DNA of 64,000 bases from Anianabacter salinae (lineage in GTDB: Bacteria; Pseudomonadota; Alphaproteobacteria; Rhodobacterales; Rhodobacteraceae), in assembly GCF_019061145.1 (NCBI RefSeq), contig NZ_JAHQZS010000001.1, positions 806,001 through 870,000 of the forward strand, given 5' to 3'. The notes under the pieces were generated by a model that did no database searches, was not told where the DNA came from, and saw only the letters and a program-made list of their open reading frames with translations. A program made the position numbers and the translations under genes. How positions within the stretch are numbered: the stretch's first letter is position 1; each line of letters starts with the position of its first letter. Shown piece after piece: positions 11,518 to 20,488 of the stretch.

Positions 11518-12129
11518 ATGCGGACGGTCGAACAGATTGCGGACGAGATCATCGCGCGCGAAGGCGGCTTTGTGGATGACGCGGACGATCCCGGCGGGGC
11601 GACGAACCACGGCGTGACCATCGGCACACTGCGGCGGCTGGGCGTCGATGTGGACGGCGACGGCGACATCGATACGGACGACGTGAGGCGGCTGACCAAG
11701 GCGCAGGCGCGGGACATCTTCGTGCGCCACTACTTTCACGAACCCCGCATTGGCGATCTGCCGGATGCCGTGCAGCCCAGCGTTTTCGACACGTTCGTGA
11801 ATGCAGGCGGAAACGCGATTGTCCTTTTGCAACGTCTGCTTGGTGACATGGGCCAGCGCGTGTCGGTCGATGGAGTGATCGGACCGCAGACTGCCGAGGC
11901 CGCGAACGTGGCGGCGGCGGGCGCGCCGGGGCACTTCGTCGATGCCTACGGGATCGCCCGGCGCAACTACTACTACAGCCTTGCCGACCGTCGCCCGGCC
12001 AGCCGCAAATACGCCCGCCGCCGCGATGGCGGCAAGGGCGGCTGGATCGTGCGCGCCGAAGACTTCATCTCGCCGCGCTATCATCTCAGCGCCGATGAAC
12101 ATGCCCGGAGGGTCGCGGGATGGGTCTGA
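11518..12129 (+). CDS. Holin-associated N-acetylmuramidase (GH108-type endolysin)
   Basis: 203 residues. The N-terminal half matches the glycoside hydrolase 108 / phage lysozyme pattern: AREGGFVDDADDPGGATNHGVTIG (residues about 13-36), with the probable catalytic Glu in REGG. A C-terminal peptidoglycan-binding-like part follows (VDGVIGPQTAEAANV). An odd insertion, VDVDGDGDIDTDDV, resembles a calcium-binding loop. No signal peptide is seen, so export would depend on the adjacent holin. The stop overlaps the holin start by 10 bases. This pair matches the lysis genes that release gene transfer agents in Rhodobacteraceae. Confidence 0.85.
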   Translation: MRTVEQIADEIIAREGGFVDDADDPGGATNHGVTIGTLRRLGVDVDGDGDIDTDDVRRLTKAQARDIFVRHYFHEPRIGDLPDAVQPSVFDTFVNAGGNAIVLLQRLLGDMGQRVSVDGVIGPQTAEAANVAAAGAPGHFVDAYGIARRNYYYSLADRRPASRKYARRRDGGKGGWIVRAEDFISPRYHLSADEHARRVAGWV

Positions 12130-12653
12130 TCGGAAGCCTCCTTGCCACCCTGTTCGGCGATGGGCGCAACGTGATCCGCGACACCGCCGAGGTGTTCCGC
12201 GAGAATGCCGAGGCCGGGGCGCAGCGCGGCGCGGGCCTGCAGACGGCGACGCTGGCGCAGTTCGCCGCCGAGTTCGGACAGGCGCGCAGCGGCTGGTTCG
12301 ACCGCGCCATCGACGGGCTGAACCGCATCCCGCGTCCGGCGCTGGCCTTCGGCACGGTGGGGCTGTTCGTGGCGGCGATGGTCGACCCGGTGTGGTTCGC
12401 CAGCCGAATGCAGGGCATCGCGCTGGTGCCGGAACCGCTGTGGTGGCTGCTGGGCGCCATCGTCAGCTTCTACTTCGGCGCGCGCCAGCAGGCCAAGGGG
12501 CAGGAGTTCCAACGCTCCATCGCCGAGACGGTCGCCCGAACGCAGGTGGTGCAGAGCAACATCGCGGCGCTGCGTGCGCTTGAGCAAGGGGCGGGAGAGG
12601 CCGAGGCGCAGACCGGGCCGAACCCCGCGCTGGACGACTGGAGGCGCGGATGA
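12120..12653 (+). CDS. Holin family protein (GTA 3-TM type)
   Basis: 177 residues. After an amphipathic N-terminal part (FGDGRNVIRDTAEVFREN), hydrophobic segments occur near residues 79-96 (ALAFGTVGLFVAAMVDPVWF) and 106-122 (PLWWLLGAIVSFYFGARQQ). The layout fits the three-segment GTA holin family. It would permeabilise the inner membrane so that the endolysin can reach the wall. It overlaps the endolysin gene by 10 bases and the next gene by 4 (ATGA), so the three are one translational unit. The C-terminal third is coiled and charged. Confidence 0.8.
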   Translation: MGLIGSLLATLFGDGRNVIRDTAEVFRENAEAGAQRGAGLQTATLAQFAAEFGQARSGWFDRAIDGLNRIPRPALAFGTVGLFVAAMVDPVWFASRMQGIALVPEPLWWLLGAIVSFYFGARQQAKGQEFQRSIAETVARTQVVQSNIAALRALEQGAGEAEAQTGPNPALDDWRRG

Positions 12654-12874
12654 CCGGAACCCTGACGCTTGATACCGACTGGCGCCGCCACATCGAGAAG
12701 CGGGTGCAATCGCTGGAACTGCACGGGGCGGTCGACGACGTACACCGCGCCAACGTGGAAACCCGCCTGTCGGCCATCGAGGACACGCTGAAATGGCTTG
12801 TCCGGCTGATCCTTGGTGCGTTTCTTGCGGGGGCGGTGGCCTATGCTTTGCGGGGCGGGCTGGCGGTGCCCTGA
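12650..12874 (+). CDS. Small XhlA-like membrane protein of the lysis cassette
   Basis: 74 residues. An N-terminal coiled-coil-like stretch (WRRHIEKRVQSLELHGAVDDVHRANVETRLSAIEDTL in outline, about 11-47) is followed by one membrane segment (WLVRLILGAFLAGAVAYAL, about 49-67). This order resembles haemolysin XhlA of phage lysis modules, which sits on the membrane beside a holin. It starts in an ATGA overlap with the holin stop. It may modulate lysis timing; that role is inference from layout and position. Confidence 0.65.
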   Translation: MTGTLTLDTDWRRHIEKRVQSLELHGAVDDVHRANVETRLSAIEDTLKWLVRLILGAFLAGAVAYALRGGLAVP

Positions 12875-12948
12875 GCCCGCAATGACAAACACGCGACGGA
12901 TGCGCGCAGAGGATTGGCCTTTGCGCGCGCCGCGCGTAAATTGTGGCC

Positions 12949-14922
12949 ATGTTGATCGAACTTGGCCACCTTGCCCTCATCCTCGCCTTCGCGGTTGCGC
13001 TGGTTCAGTCCGTGGTTCCGCTTGTGGGGGCGCACAAGGGATGGCGCGGCTGGATGGCTGCTGCCGATCCCGCCGCGTCGCTGCAGGTGATCCTGATCGG
13101 CTTTTCGTTCGCCGTTCTGACCTATGCCTTCGTCGTGTCGGACTTCTCGCTGCAACTGGTCGTGGGCAACTCGCACACCGACAAGCCGCTGCTCTACAAG
13201 ATCACCGGCGTCTGGGGGAACCACGAGGGCTCGATGCTGCTCTGGGTGCTGATCCTGGCGCTGTTCGGCGCCAGCGCATCGTGGTTCGGCCAAGACCTGC
13301 CGCCCGCCTTGCGCGCCCGCGTGCTTGCGGTGCAGGGGGCGATTGGCGTCGCATTTCTTGCCTTCATCCTGTTCACGTCGAACCCGTTCACCCGGATGGC
13401 CGTGCCGCCGATGAACGGAGAGGACCTTAACCCGCTGTTGCAGGACCCCGGCCTCGCGTTCCACCCGCCATTCCTGTATCTCGGCTATGTCGGCCTTTCG
13501 ATGAGCTTTTCCTTCGCCGTCGCCGCCCTGATCGAGGGGCGTGTGGATGCCGCATGGGGGCGCTGGGTGCGGCCCTGGACGCTTGCGGCCTGGATGTTCC
13601 TGACCATCGGCATCGCGCTTGGATCGTGGTGGGCCTATTACGAGCTTGGTTGGGGCGGCTTCTGGTTCTGGGACCCGGTCGAGAACGCATCTTTCATGCC
13701 CTGGCTGATCGCGGCGGCCTTGCTGCATTCGGCCATCGTGGTGGAAAAGCGTGAGGCGCTGAAATCCTGGACGATCCTTCTGGCGATCTTGGCCTTCGGT
13801 TTCTCGCTGATCGGCACGTTCATCGTGCGTTCGGGCGTGCTGACCTCGGTTCATGCCTTTGCCAACGACCCCGAACGCGGCGTCTTCATCCTGATGATCC
13901 TTGGCGTCTTCATGGGCGGCGCGCTGACGCTCTACGCCGCGCGTGCAGGCACGATGGAGGCCAAGGGCGTCTTTGGCGTGGTCAGCCGCGAAAGCGCGCT
14001 GGTGCTCAACAACATCCTTCTGGCGGTATCGGCCTTCGTGGTGTTCATCGGCACGATCTGGCCGCTGGTGGCCGAGTTGTTCTTTGACCGAAAGCTGTCG
14101 GTCGGCCCGCCGTTCTTTGACGCGGCGTTCACCCCCTTCGTGGTGGCGCTGGCCGCGATCCTGCCGCTGGGCGCATTGATGCCGTGGAAACGCGGGCGGA
14201 TTGACCGGGCGATACAGCCGCTTTGGGGCGTGCTGGCGCTGTCGGTGGCGGCGGGCGGCCTGGTCTGGGTGATCCAGACGGGCGGCGCGATGCTGGCCCC
14301 TGTCGGCGCGGTGCTTCTGGTGTGGCTGGTCGGCGGCGCTGCGGCGGACCTGTGGCAGCGCACGGGGCGGGGCGGCATTGGCGACAAGCTGCGCCGCGCG
14401 ACCCGCCTGCCGCGCGCCGATCTCGGCAAGGTCGTCGCCCATGCCGGGCTTGGCGTCACCATCTTCGGCGTGACCGCGATCACCGCCTGGCAGGTCGAGG
14501 ACATCCGCGTCGCCCAGATCGGGGATACGTTCGACGTCGGCGGCTATGCGGTGACGCTGGACGCTGTGAACCGGGTGCAGGGGCCGAACTATTCTTCGAC
14601 CATGGCCGACATGACGGTCTCGCGCGGCGGCAGTATCGTGGCGTTTCTGCAGCCTGAAAAGCGCATCTATCCCGTCGCACGGATGCCCACGACCGAGGCG
14701 GCGATCGACAACGGATTTCTGCGCGACATCTACGTCGTGATCGGCGATCCGCAGGACAATGGCGGCTGGGCGGTGCGGGTCTATATCAAGCCCTTCGCCA
14801 ACTGGATCTGGGCCGGGTGTATCATCATGTCGCTTGGCGGCGCTCTCAGCCTGACCGACAGGCGCTTCCGTGTCGCGGCAGGGGCGCGCAAGGCGGCAGC
14901 GCCTGCGGTGCCTGCGGAATGA
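12949..14922 (+). CDS. ccmF: Cytochrome c haem lyase subunit CcmF
   Basis: 657 residues from ATG at 12949; a GTG two codons upstream (12943) is also possible. A polytopic inner-membrane protein with many hydrophobic segments. The tryptophan-rich WWD haem-handling motif is seen in ELGWGGFWFWDPVENASFMPW (near residue 240). NHEGSMLLWVLIL (near 90) and NPFTRM (near 147) are other conserved blocks. With CcmH it ligates haem to apocytochrome c. The stop overlaps the ccmH start (ATGA). It lies 74 bases after the lysis cassette. Confidence 0.96.
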   Translation: MLIELGHLALILAFAVALVQSVVPLVGAHKGWRGWMAAADPAASLQVILIGFSFAVLTYAFVVSDFSLQLVVGNSHTDKPLLYKITGVWGNHEGSMLLWVLILALFGASASWFGQDLPPALRARVLAVQGAIGVAFLAFILFTSNPFTRMAVPPMNGEDLNPLLQDPGLAFHPPFLYLGYVGLSMSFSFAVAALIEGRVDAAWGRWVRPWTLAAWMFLTIGIALGSWWAYYELGWGGFWFWDPVENASFMPWLIAAALLHSAIVVEKREALKSWTILLAILAFGFSLIGTFIVRSGVLTSVHAFANDPERGVFILMILGVFMGGALTLYAARAGTMEAKGVFGVVSRESALVLNNILLAVSAFVVFIGTIWPLVAELFFDRKLSVGPPFFDAAFTPFVVALAAILPLGALMPWKRGRIDRAIQPLWGVLALSVAAGGLVWVIQTGGAMLAPVGAVLLVWLVGGAAADLWQRTGRGGIGDKLRRATRLPRADLGKVVAHAGLGVTIFGVTAITAWQVEDIRVAQIGDTFDVGGYAVTLDAVNRVQGPNYSSTMADMTVSRGGSIVAFLQPEKRIYPVARMPTTEAAIDNGFLRDIYVVIGDPQDNGGWAVRVYIKPFANWIWAGCIIMSLGGALSLTDRRFRVAAGARKAAAPAVPAE

Positions 14923-15410
14923 CCCTTCCGCTTCGTTTGTCGCGGCTGCTGGCACCGGTCCTGATGGCGATGCTCGTGCTGGGCCTTGCGGGGCCTGCCA
15001 TGGCCGTGCAGCCCGACGAGGTGCTGGACGACCCGGCGTTGGAGGCGCGCGCGCGCGACATCAGTTCCGGCCTGCGCTGCCTGGTCTGCCGCAACGAATC
15101 CATCGACGAATCGAACGCCGACCTGGCGCGTGACCTGCGGCTTCTGGTGCGCGAACGGCTGGTGACGGGCGACAGCGACGAACAGGTCGTCGAGTTCATC
15201 GTCGACCGCTACGGCGAATATGTCCTTCTGAACCCCACCGCCACGGGATCGAACCTTGTGCTGTGGGGGGCGGGGCCGGTGCTGTTCCTCGTCGCGCTGG
15301 GGATCGGCGCGGTCTATGTCCGGCGCCGGTCGCGCGCCGCGCCGCAAGGCCCGGACGAAGGGCTGGACGCCGAGGAACAGGCGCGCCTGCACGAGATTCT
15401 CCGCGACTGA
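14919..15410 (+). CDS. ccmH: Cytochrome c maturation protein CcmH/CycL
   Basis: 163 residues. A signal peptide (about 1-29, ending AGPAMA) precedes a periplasmic thioredoxin-like redox site with C54 and C57 in LRCLVCRNESI, the LRCxxC motif that reduces the apocytochrome CxxCH thiols. A single membrane anchor (about 110-130, VLWGAGPVLFLVALGIGAVYV) is followed by a short cytoplasmic tail. This is the short CcmH without the TPR (CcmI) part, which must be encoded elsewhere. It is translationally coupled to ccmF by an ATGA overlap. Confidence 0.96.
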   Translation: MTLPLRLSRLLAPVLMAMLVLGLAGPAMAVQPDEVLDDPALEARARDISSGLRCLVCRNESIDESNADLARDLRLLVRERLVTGDSDEQVVEFIVDRYGEYVLLNPTATGSNLVLWGAGPVLFLVALGIGAVYVRRRSRAAPQGPDEGLDAEEQARLHEILRD

Positions 15411-15479
15411 CGGCGCGTTGCGCTTTCCCTTTCGGGAAGGGCCGATAGGATGCCGTCAGACCCTGAGGGAGGCCACCGC

Positions 15480-16256
15480 ATGAACTACGAATCCATCCGC
15501 TACACCCTGCGCGACGACATCGCCACGATCACGATGAACCGCGCCGAGGTGATGAACGCGCTCAACAGCCAGATGCGCGCCGAGTTGCTGCACGCTGTCC
15601 GCGAAGCCGACCGGGATGCGCGCGTGCTGGTCCTGACCGGAAAGGGCAAGGCGTTCTGCTCGGGTCAGGATCTGGGCGATGCGGGCAGCCTCAACAACCT
15701 TGATCTCGAACGCACCCTGCGAGACGAGTACGAGCCGCTGCTGCGGGCGATCTATGGCGCGCGGGTGCCGACCATCGCGGCGGTCAACGGTGCGGCGGCG
15801 GGAGCGGGGGCGAACCTTGCGCTGGCCTGCGATGTGGTGATCGCCACCGAGTCGGCGGTGTTCCTGCAGGCGTTCAGCCGGATCGGCCTGATCCCGGATG
15901 CGGGCGGCACCTATTGGCTGCCCCGGCAGGTCGGGTTCTCGCGCGCGATGGGCGCGGCGCTGTTCGCTGAACCTGTCTCGGCCAAAGACGCCGCCGATTG
16001 GGGCATGATCTGGGAAGCGGTGCCGGACGAGGGGTTCGCGGACCACTGGTTCGCCCGCGCCTCCAAGCTGGCGCAGGGGCCGACCGAAGCCTATACCCGC
16101 ATCAAGCAGGCCATTCGCGGCAGCTATGACAACGACGTCGACAGCCAGCTGGAGCTGGAGGCGAAATTGCAGGGCGCCTGCGGCCAGACGCGCGACTTCA
16201 AGGAAGGCGTGATGGCGTTTCTCGAAAAGCGGGTGCCGCGCTACGAGGGGCGCTGA
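15480..16256 (+). CDS. Enoyl-CoA hydratase/isomerase family protein (PaaG-like)
   Basis: 258 residues from MNYESIRYTL; a GAGGGAG ribosome site lies just upstream. Crotonase fold: the oxyanion-hole regions are GKAFCSGQDLGD (near 50-60) and AVNGAAAGAGANLALACDVV (near 100-120). The block FSRIGLIPDAGGTYWLPRQVG (near 132-152) is typical of 2-(1,2-epoxy-1,2-dihydrophenyl)acetyl-CoA isomerase (PaaG). A role in phenylacetate degradation would fit the iorAB product aryl-acetyl-CoA, but no other paa gene is in the window, so general enoyl-CoA hydratase activity remains possible. Confidence 0.85.
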   Translation: MNYESIRYTLRDDIATITMNRAEVMNALNSQMRAELLHAVREADRDARVLVLTGKGKAFCSGQDLGDAGSLNNLDLERTLRDEYEPLLRAIYGARVPTIAAVNGAAAGAGANLALACDVVIATESAVFLQAFSRIGLIPDAGGTYWLPRQVGFSRAMGAALFAEPVSAKDAADWGMIWEAVPDEGFADHWFARASKLAQGPTEAYTRIKQAIRGSYDNDVDSQLELEAKLQGACGQTRDFKEGVMAFLEKRVPRYEGR

Positions 16257-16339
16257 TCGCCGCAGGATTGTTTCGCCGCCGTCCCGTTAACCTTTTGATA
16301 CAAAGCGATTGCGCGCAGAAATAACCAGAATTCGTCAGA

Positions 16340-16360
16340 ATGCTGACCGAGCGTCAGCAT
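16340..16360. promoter_or_regulatory. Perfect 8-bp inverted repeat upstream of the Hint-protein gene
   Basis: ATGCTGAC and GTCAGCAT arms with a 5-base spacer lie about 50 bases before the start of the Hint protein and about 85 bases after the enoyl-CoA hydratase stop. There is no T-run after it, so it looks more like an operator or a 5' leader hairpin than a terminator. Confidence 0.4.
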
Positions 16361-16410
16361 AGCTTGCGCAATGGGTCAGCCCCCGGCCCGATTGTGCAGG
16401 TCTGTGACGT

Positions 16411-17568
16411 ATGGCGTTCAACGTCGTTCTTTCCACGCTTTATCTCGGTCAGATCGGCGATCTGGATACCGACGAAGGCACGCGCGAGATGGAGAACCCG
16501 GGTGCGCTTGTGCGAACCTATGGGTCTGCACTTGATCCGCTGTGCCGCCATATTGTCGACATAGACACCGACAGCCCGTCCGAGTTCGGAGACATGGCCG
16601 ATGCGGTGGAAACGGATCAGGAAGACAGCGGCAACAACGACACGATCACCTACGATCTTGGCAGTGGGCCGGTCACCCGCTCGATCGATTCGATGGCGGA
16701 TGTGACGGGCGTTATCACCTTTCGCGACGGAACGACGTTGACCGACCAGTTCGCGGTGTTCCAGGACACTGACGGGCGCGTGTTCCTTGCCATCTGGGAC
16801 ACGCAGACCACGCTTGACGACAAGCCGGTCGAAAGTTTCCGGATCACCGGCGTCACGCGCAGCGACTATGCGGCGCTGGAGCAGCTGACGCGCGACGATC
16901 TGAATTTCATCAACTGCTTCCGGTCGGACACCTTGATCCGAACGCCGCACGGCGAGCGGCGTATCGCCACCCTGCGGCGCGGCGATCTGGTCGAGACGGT
17001 GCAGAACGGCCCGCAGGAAATCCGCTGGATCGGCACGACGACGCTGTCCGCGTCACGGCTGGCGCGGCAGGGCAATCTCGCGCCGGTGCGGATCGCGCAG
17101 AACACCTTTGGCCCCGGGTTGCCCGCGCAAGAGCTTGTGGTGTCGCCGCAGCACCGGATCATGCTGGGCGGGTCACTGGTCGAACGGGTTTGCGGCAGCG
17201 ACGAGGTGCTGGTGGCGGCCAAGCACCTGACGCGGCTGCCAGGCATCGATGCGGCGCCTTGCGCTTCGGGCGTCAGCTATTCGCATTTCATCTTTGACCG
17301 GCACGAGGTGGTCTGGGCGAACGGTCTGCCCGCCGAAAGCCTGTATCTGGGCGATCAGGCCCGCAGCGGGCTGCCGACGGCGCTGCGGGGCGAGATTGAC
17401 CAGGTCTTTCCCGAGATCATGGGGCACACGGCGCGCCCGATCCCGGCCTATCCGTTCCTGCGCGCACGCAAGGCGAGCGAGCTGCTGTTGCGGCTGGAAC
17501 GGCGCGGACAGCGCGGGCAGGGGGCCGGGGGCGAGCGGCTTTCGCCGATACGCCCGCGCCTGAACTGA
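16411..17568 (+). CDS. Hint-domain (Hedgehog/intein-like) protein
   Basis: 385 residues. The first about 165 residues are acidic and not recognised. The C-terminal part is a Hint_2-type autoprocessing domain starting at the cysteine of INCFRSDTLIRTPHGERRI (near 169), with the block motifs VVSPQHRIML (near 245) and HFIFDRHEVVWANGLPAESLYLG (near 290-315). Such domains cleave at the cysteine. In Rhodobacteraceae they occur in secreted proteins, often with RTX repeats. There is no signal peptide and no RTX repeat here. A second, larger Hint protein is at 37132-39948. The substrate or purpose is unknown. Confidence 0.8.
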   Translation: MAFNVVLSTLYLGQIGDLDTDEGTREMENPGALVRTYGSALDPLCRHIVDIDTDSPSEFGDMADAVETDQEDSGNNDTITYDLGSGPVTRSIDSMADVTGVITFRDGTTLTDQFAVFQDTDGRVFLAIWDTQTTLDDKPVESFRITGVTRSDYAALEQLTRDDLNFINCFRSDTLIRTPHGERRIATLRRGDLVETVQNGPQEIRWIGTTTLSASRLARQGNLAPVRIAQNTFGPGLPAQELVVSPQHRIMLGGSLVERVCGSDEVLVAAKHLTRLPGIDAAPCASGVSYSHFIFDRHEVVWANGLPAESLYLGDQARSGLPTALRGEIDQVFPEIMGHTARPIPAYPFLRARKASELLLRLERRGQRGQGAGGERLSPIRPRLN

Positions 17569-17593
17569 AAAGGCCGCCCCGAAGGGCGGCCCT
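17565..17593 (-). terminator. gltA terminator (perhaps bidirectional)
   Basis: A GC-rich 8-bp stem (17572-17579 with 17584-17591, tetraloop) is followed on the minus strand by a short T run. It lies about 20 bases past the gltA stop and directly after the convergent Hint gene, so it may serve both. Confidence 0.8.
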
Positions 17594-17613
17594 GGCAACG
17601 CGCGTGCCGAGGC

Positions 17614-18909
17614 TCAGCGGTTCTCGACGTCGATGTAATCGCGGGTGGTCTCGCCGTGATACAGCTGACGCGGACGGCCGATCTTGAGCTGCGGGTCCGA
17701 CAGCTGTTCCTTCCACTGCGAAATCCAGCCCACGGTCCGCGCGATGGCGAAGATCGGGGTGAACATCGACGTCGGTAGGCCCATCGCGTCAAGAATGATG
17801 CCCGAATAGAAGTCGACGTTCGGGAACAGCTTTTTATCTGCGAAATAGGGGTCTTCCAGAGCCTGCTTTTCCAGCTCCTTGGCGACCTGAAGCGTCGGGT
17901 TGTTCTCGATCCCCAGAAGGTCGAGCACCTCGTCGGCGGACTGCTTCATCACTGTCGCGCGCGGGTCGAAGTTCTTGTAGACGCGGTGGCCAAAGCCCAT
18001 CAGGCGGAACGGATCGTTCTTGTCCTTGGCGCGGGCGATGAATTCGGGGATGCGGTCGGGCGTGCCGATCTCGCGCAGCATCTCGAGGCAGGCCTGGTTG
18101 GCGCCGCCATGCGCGGGGCCCCAAAGGCAGGCGATGCCCGCCGCGATGCAGGCAAACGGGTTGGCACCCGAGGACGAGGCAAGCCGCACCGTCGAGGTCG
18201 ATGCGTTCTGTTCGTGGTCGGCATGCAGCGTGAAGATGCGGTCCATCGCACGGCTGAGGATCGGGTTGACCTCGTATTCCTCGGCGGGAACGGCAAAGCA
18301 CATGCGCAGGAAGTTGGACGCATAGTCCAGATCGTTGCGCGGATACACGAACGGCTGGCCGATCGAATACTTGTAGGCCCAGGCCGCGATGGTGGGCATC
18401 TTGGCGATCAGCCGGATCGACGCGACCTCGCGCTGCCAGGGATCATTGATGTCTGTCGAGTCGTGGTAGAACGCCGACATCGCGCCGACGACACCGACCA
18501 TGACCGCCATCGGGTGCGCGTCACGACGGAACCCGCGGAAGAAATACTGCATCTGTTCGTGCAGCATCGTGTGCTGCGTGACGCGGCTTTCGAAATCCTC
18601 AAGCTGCTCGGCGGTGGGAAGATCGCCGTAGAGCAGCAGGTAGCAGACTTCGAGATAGTGCGATTTGCCCGCAAGCTGATCGATCGGATAGCCGCGGTGC
18701 AACAGCACGCCTTCCTCGCCGTCGATGAAGGTGATCGTCGAGTCGCAGCTTGCGGTCGAGGTAAAGCCCGGATCGTAGGTGAACACGCCGCCCTCGGCGT
18801 AAAGCTTGCGAATGTCGATCACGTCCGGCCCGGCGGTGCCGGCATAGATCGGCAACTCGATCCGCTTGTTGTCGAAACTGAGCGTCGCCGTCTTGTTGGT
18901 ATCAGCCAT
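17614..18909 (-). CDS. gltA: Citrate synthase (type II)
   Basis: 431 residues. It condenses oxaloacetate and acetyl-CoA at the entry of the TCA cycle. Conserved features: [34 protein letters not shown] near residues 50-85, the [44 protein letters not shown] region with the first catalytic His (in outline, near 228-270), and [18 protein letters not shown] near 305 with the second His. The length matches the Gram-negative hexameric type. Start [12 protein letters not shown] follows a GGAAGGG ribosome site. Confidence 0.98.
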   Translation of the reverse strand: MADTNKTATLSFDNKRIELPIYAGTAGPDVIDIRKLYAEGGVFTYDPGFTSTASCDSTITFIDGEEGVLLHRGYPIDQLAGKSHYLEVCYLLLYGDLPTAEQLEDFESRVTQHTMLHEQMQYFFRGFRRDAHPMAVMVGVVGAMSAFYHDSTDINDPWQREVASIRLIAKMPTIAAWAYKYSIGQPFVYPRNDLDYASNFLRMCFAVPAEEYEVNPILSRAMDRIFTLHADHEQNASTSTVRLASSSGANPFACIAAGIACLWGPAHGGANQACLEMLREIGTPDRIPEFIARAKDKNDPFRLMGFGHRVYKNFDPRATVMKQSADEVLDLLGIENNPTLQVAKELEKQALEDPYFADKKLFPNVDFYSGIILDAMGLPTSMFTPIFAIARTVGWISQWKEQLSDPQLKIGRPRQLYHGETTRDYIDVENR

Positions 18910-18980
18910 CGTCGTCCCTTCCGTTAAGGACCCGGCCCGATACGGGGGCGGATCGGTCGTGAACTTGTCTGGCCGGGCCG

Positions 18981-20399
18981 TCAGGCCCCGCCCGCGTCCG
19001 ACAGCCGTGCGATGGTTTCATCGCGGCCAAGGACAAGCATCATGTCGAACACGCTTGGGGAAACGCTGCGCCCGGCAATCGCGGCCCGAAGCGGCTGCGC
19101 CAGTTTGCCAAGCTTCAGCCCCCGCGCCTCGGCCACCTCGGCCACGGCCGCCTCCAGCGCCTCGCGCGTCCAGCTAGCATTCTGCAGGTGCGGCGTCAAT
19201 TCCGCCAGTATACCACGGGATACAGAATCCAGCGCAGCAGCAGACTTCTCATCCGGTTCGATGGGGCGTTCGGTCAGCACGAAGTGAGCCTTTTCAAGAA
19301 GTTCCGGGATCGTCTTGGCCCGGTCCTTCAGACAGTACATCGCGCGCATCAGGCCACTGTGCTGCGCGTCCGTCAACGGGTCTTGCTGCGTTGCCGCACG
19401 AAATGCTGCGATCTCTGCAATCAGCGTGCCATCATCCGTTGCCGCGATGTGCTGACCTGAAAGGTTCTCCAGCTTCTTGAGGTCCAGGCGCGCGGGCGAC
19501 TTGCCGATGCCGCCAAGGTCGAACCAGTCAAGCGCCTGCGCATCGGTAAAGAATTCGTCGTCGCCGTGGCTCCAGCCCAGCCGGGTCAGGTAGTTGCGCA
19601 TCGCCGCAGAGGTGAAGCCCATGCGCTGGTATTCCTCGACCCCGAGCGCGCCGTGCCGCTTCGACAGTTTCTTGCCGTCCGGCCCGTGGATCAGCGGGAT
19701 ATGCGCCCAGACCGGCACCTCCCATTCCATCGCGTCGTAGATCATCATCTGCCGCGCGGCATTGGCGAGGTGATCGTCCCCGCGAATGACATGGGTGATG
19801 CCCATGTCGTGATCATCGACGACAACAGCCAGCATGTAGGTCGGTGTGCCGTCGGAACGTAACAGGACCATGTCGTCCAGCTGGTCATTGCCCCAGCGCA
19901 CATCCCCCTGCACCCGGTCGGCGATGATCGTAGCGCCGCCCAGCGGGGCCCTGATGCGGATCACGAAGGGAGCGTCAGGGTGGGTCGCGGGATCCGCGTC
20001 GCGCCAGGGCGAACGGTAGAGGGTGGACTTGCCCTCTGCGCGGGCGGCCTCGCGGAAGGCCTCGATCTCGTCCTGGGTGGCAAAGCACTTGTAGGCCGCG
20101 CCGCGCGCCAGCAACTCGTGCGCGACGTCGGCGTGACGGTCCGCGCGGGCCGATTGGCTGACCGCCTCGCCGTCCCAGTCCAGCCCCAGCCACGTCATCC
20201 CGCGCAGGATCGCCTCGGTCGCTTCGGGGGTCGACCGGGCGCGGTCGGTATCCTCGATCCGAAGCAGGAACTTGCCGCCGCGGCCGCGCGCATAGAGCCA
20301 ATTGAACAGCGCGGTTCGGGCGGTGCCGATGTGCATGAAACCGGTCGGCGAGGGCGCGATGCGGGTGACGACGGGGCGGTCTGACTTGGGGTCTGACAT
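18981..20399 (-). CDS. gltX: Glutamyl-tRNA synthetase
   Basis: 472 residues. The class I signatures are [17 protein letters not shown] (HIGH-like, near 16-28) and [14 protein letters not shown] (KMSKS-like KLSKR, near 243). It charges tRNA-Glu. Many alphaproteobacteria carry two GltX copies, one of which also charges tRNA-Gln for the GatCAB route; which copy this is cannot be told here. It is divergent from comEC with about 90 bases between. Confidence 0.97.
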   Translation of the reverse strand: MSDPKSDRPVVTRIAPSPTGFMHIGTARTALFNWLYARGRGGKFLLRIEDTDRARSTPEATEAILRGMTWLGLDWDGEAVSQSARADRHADVAHELLARGAAYKCFATQDEIEAFREAARAEGKSTLYRSPWRDADPATHPDAPFVIRIRAPLGGATIIADRVQGDVRWGNDQLDDMVLLRSDGTPTYMLAVVVDDHDMGITHVIRGDDHLANAARQMMIYDAMEWEVPVWAHIPLIHGPDGKKLSKRHGALGVEEYQRMGFTSAAMRNYLTRLGWSHGDDEFFTDAQALDWFDLGGIGKSPARLDLKKLENLSGQHIAATDDGTLIAEIAAFRAATQQDPLTDAQHSGLMRAMYCLKDRAKTIPELLEKAHFVLTERPIEPDEKSAAALDSVSRGILAELTPHLQNASWTREALEAAVAEVAEARGLKLGKLAQPLRAAIAGRSVSPSVFDMMLVLGRDETIARLSDAGGA

Positions 20400-20488
20400 G
20401 GGGAAGGGCCTTGCGCGGTTAACCTTGTGGAAACCAGGCGGAGCCTAGCGTCGGCGTCGGTCTAGCCAACGGGATCGGAGAGAACAAG

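Noticed and set aside
11518-12874. Prophage or prophage remnant
   Set aside because: Only lysis genes are present, with no integrase, terminase or structural genes, and the set fits the GTA lysis cassette of Rhodobacteraceae.
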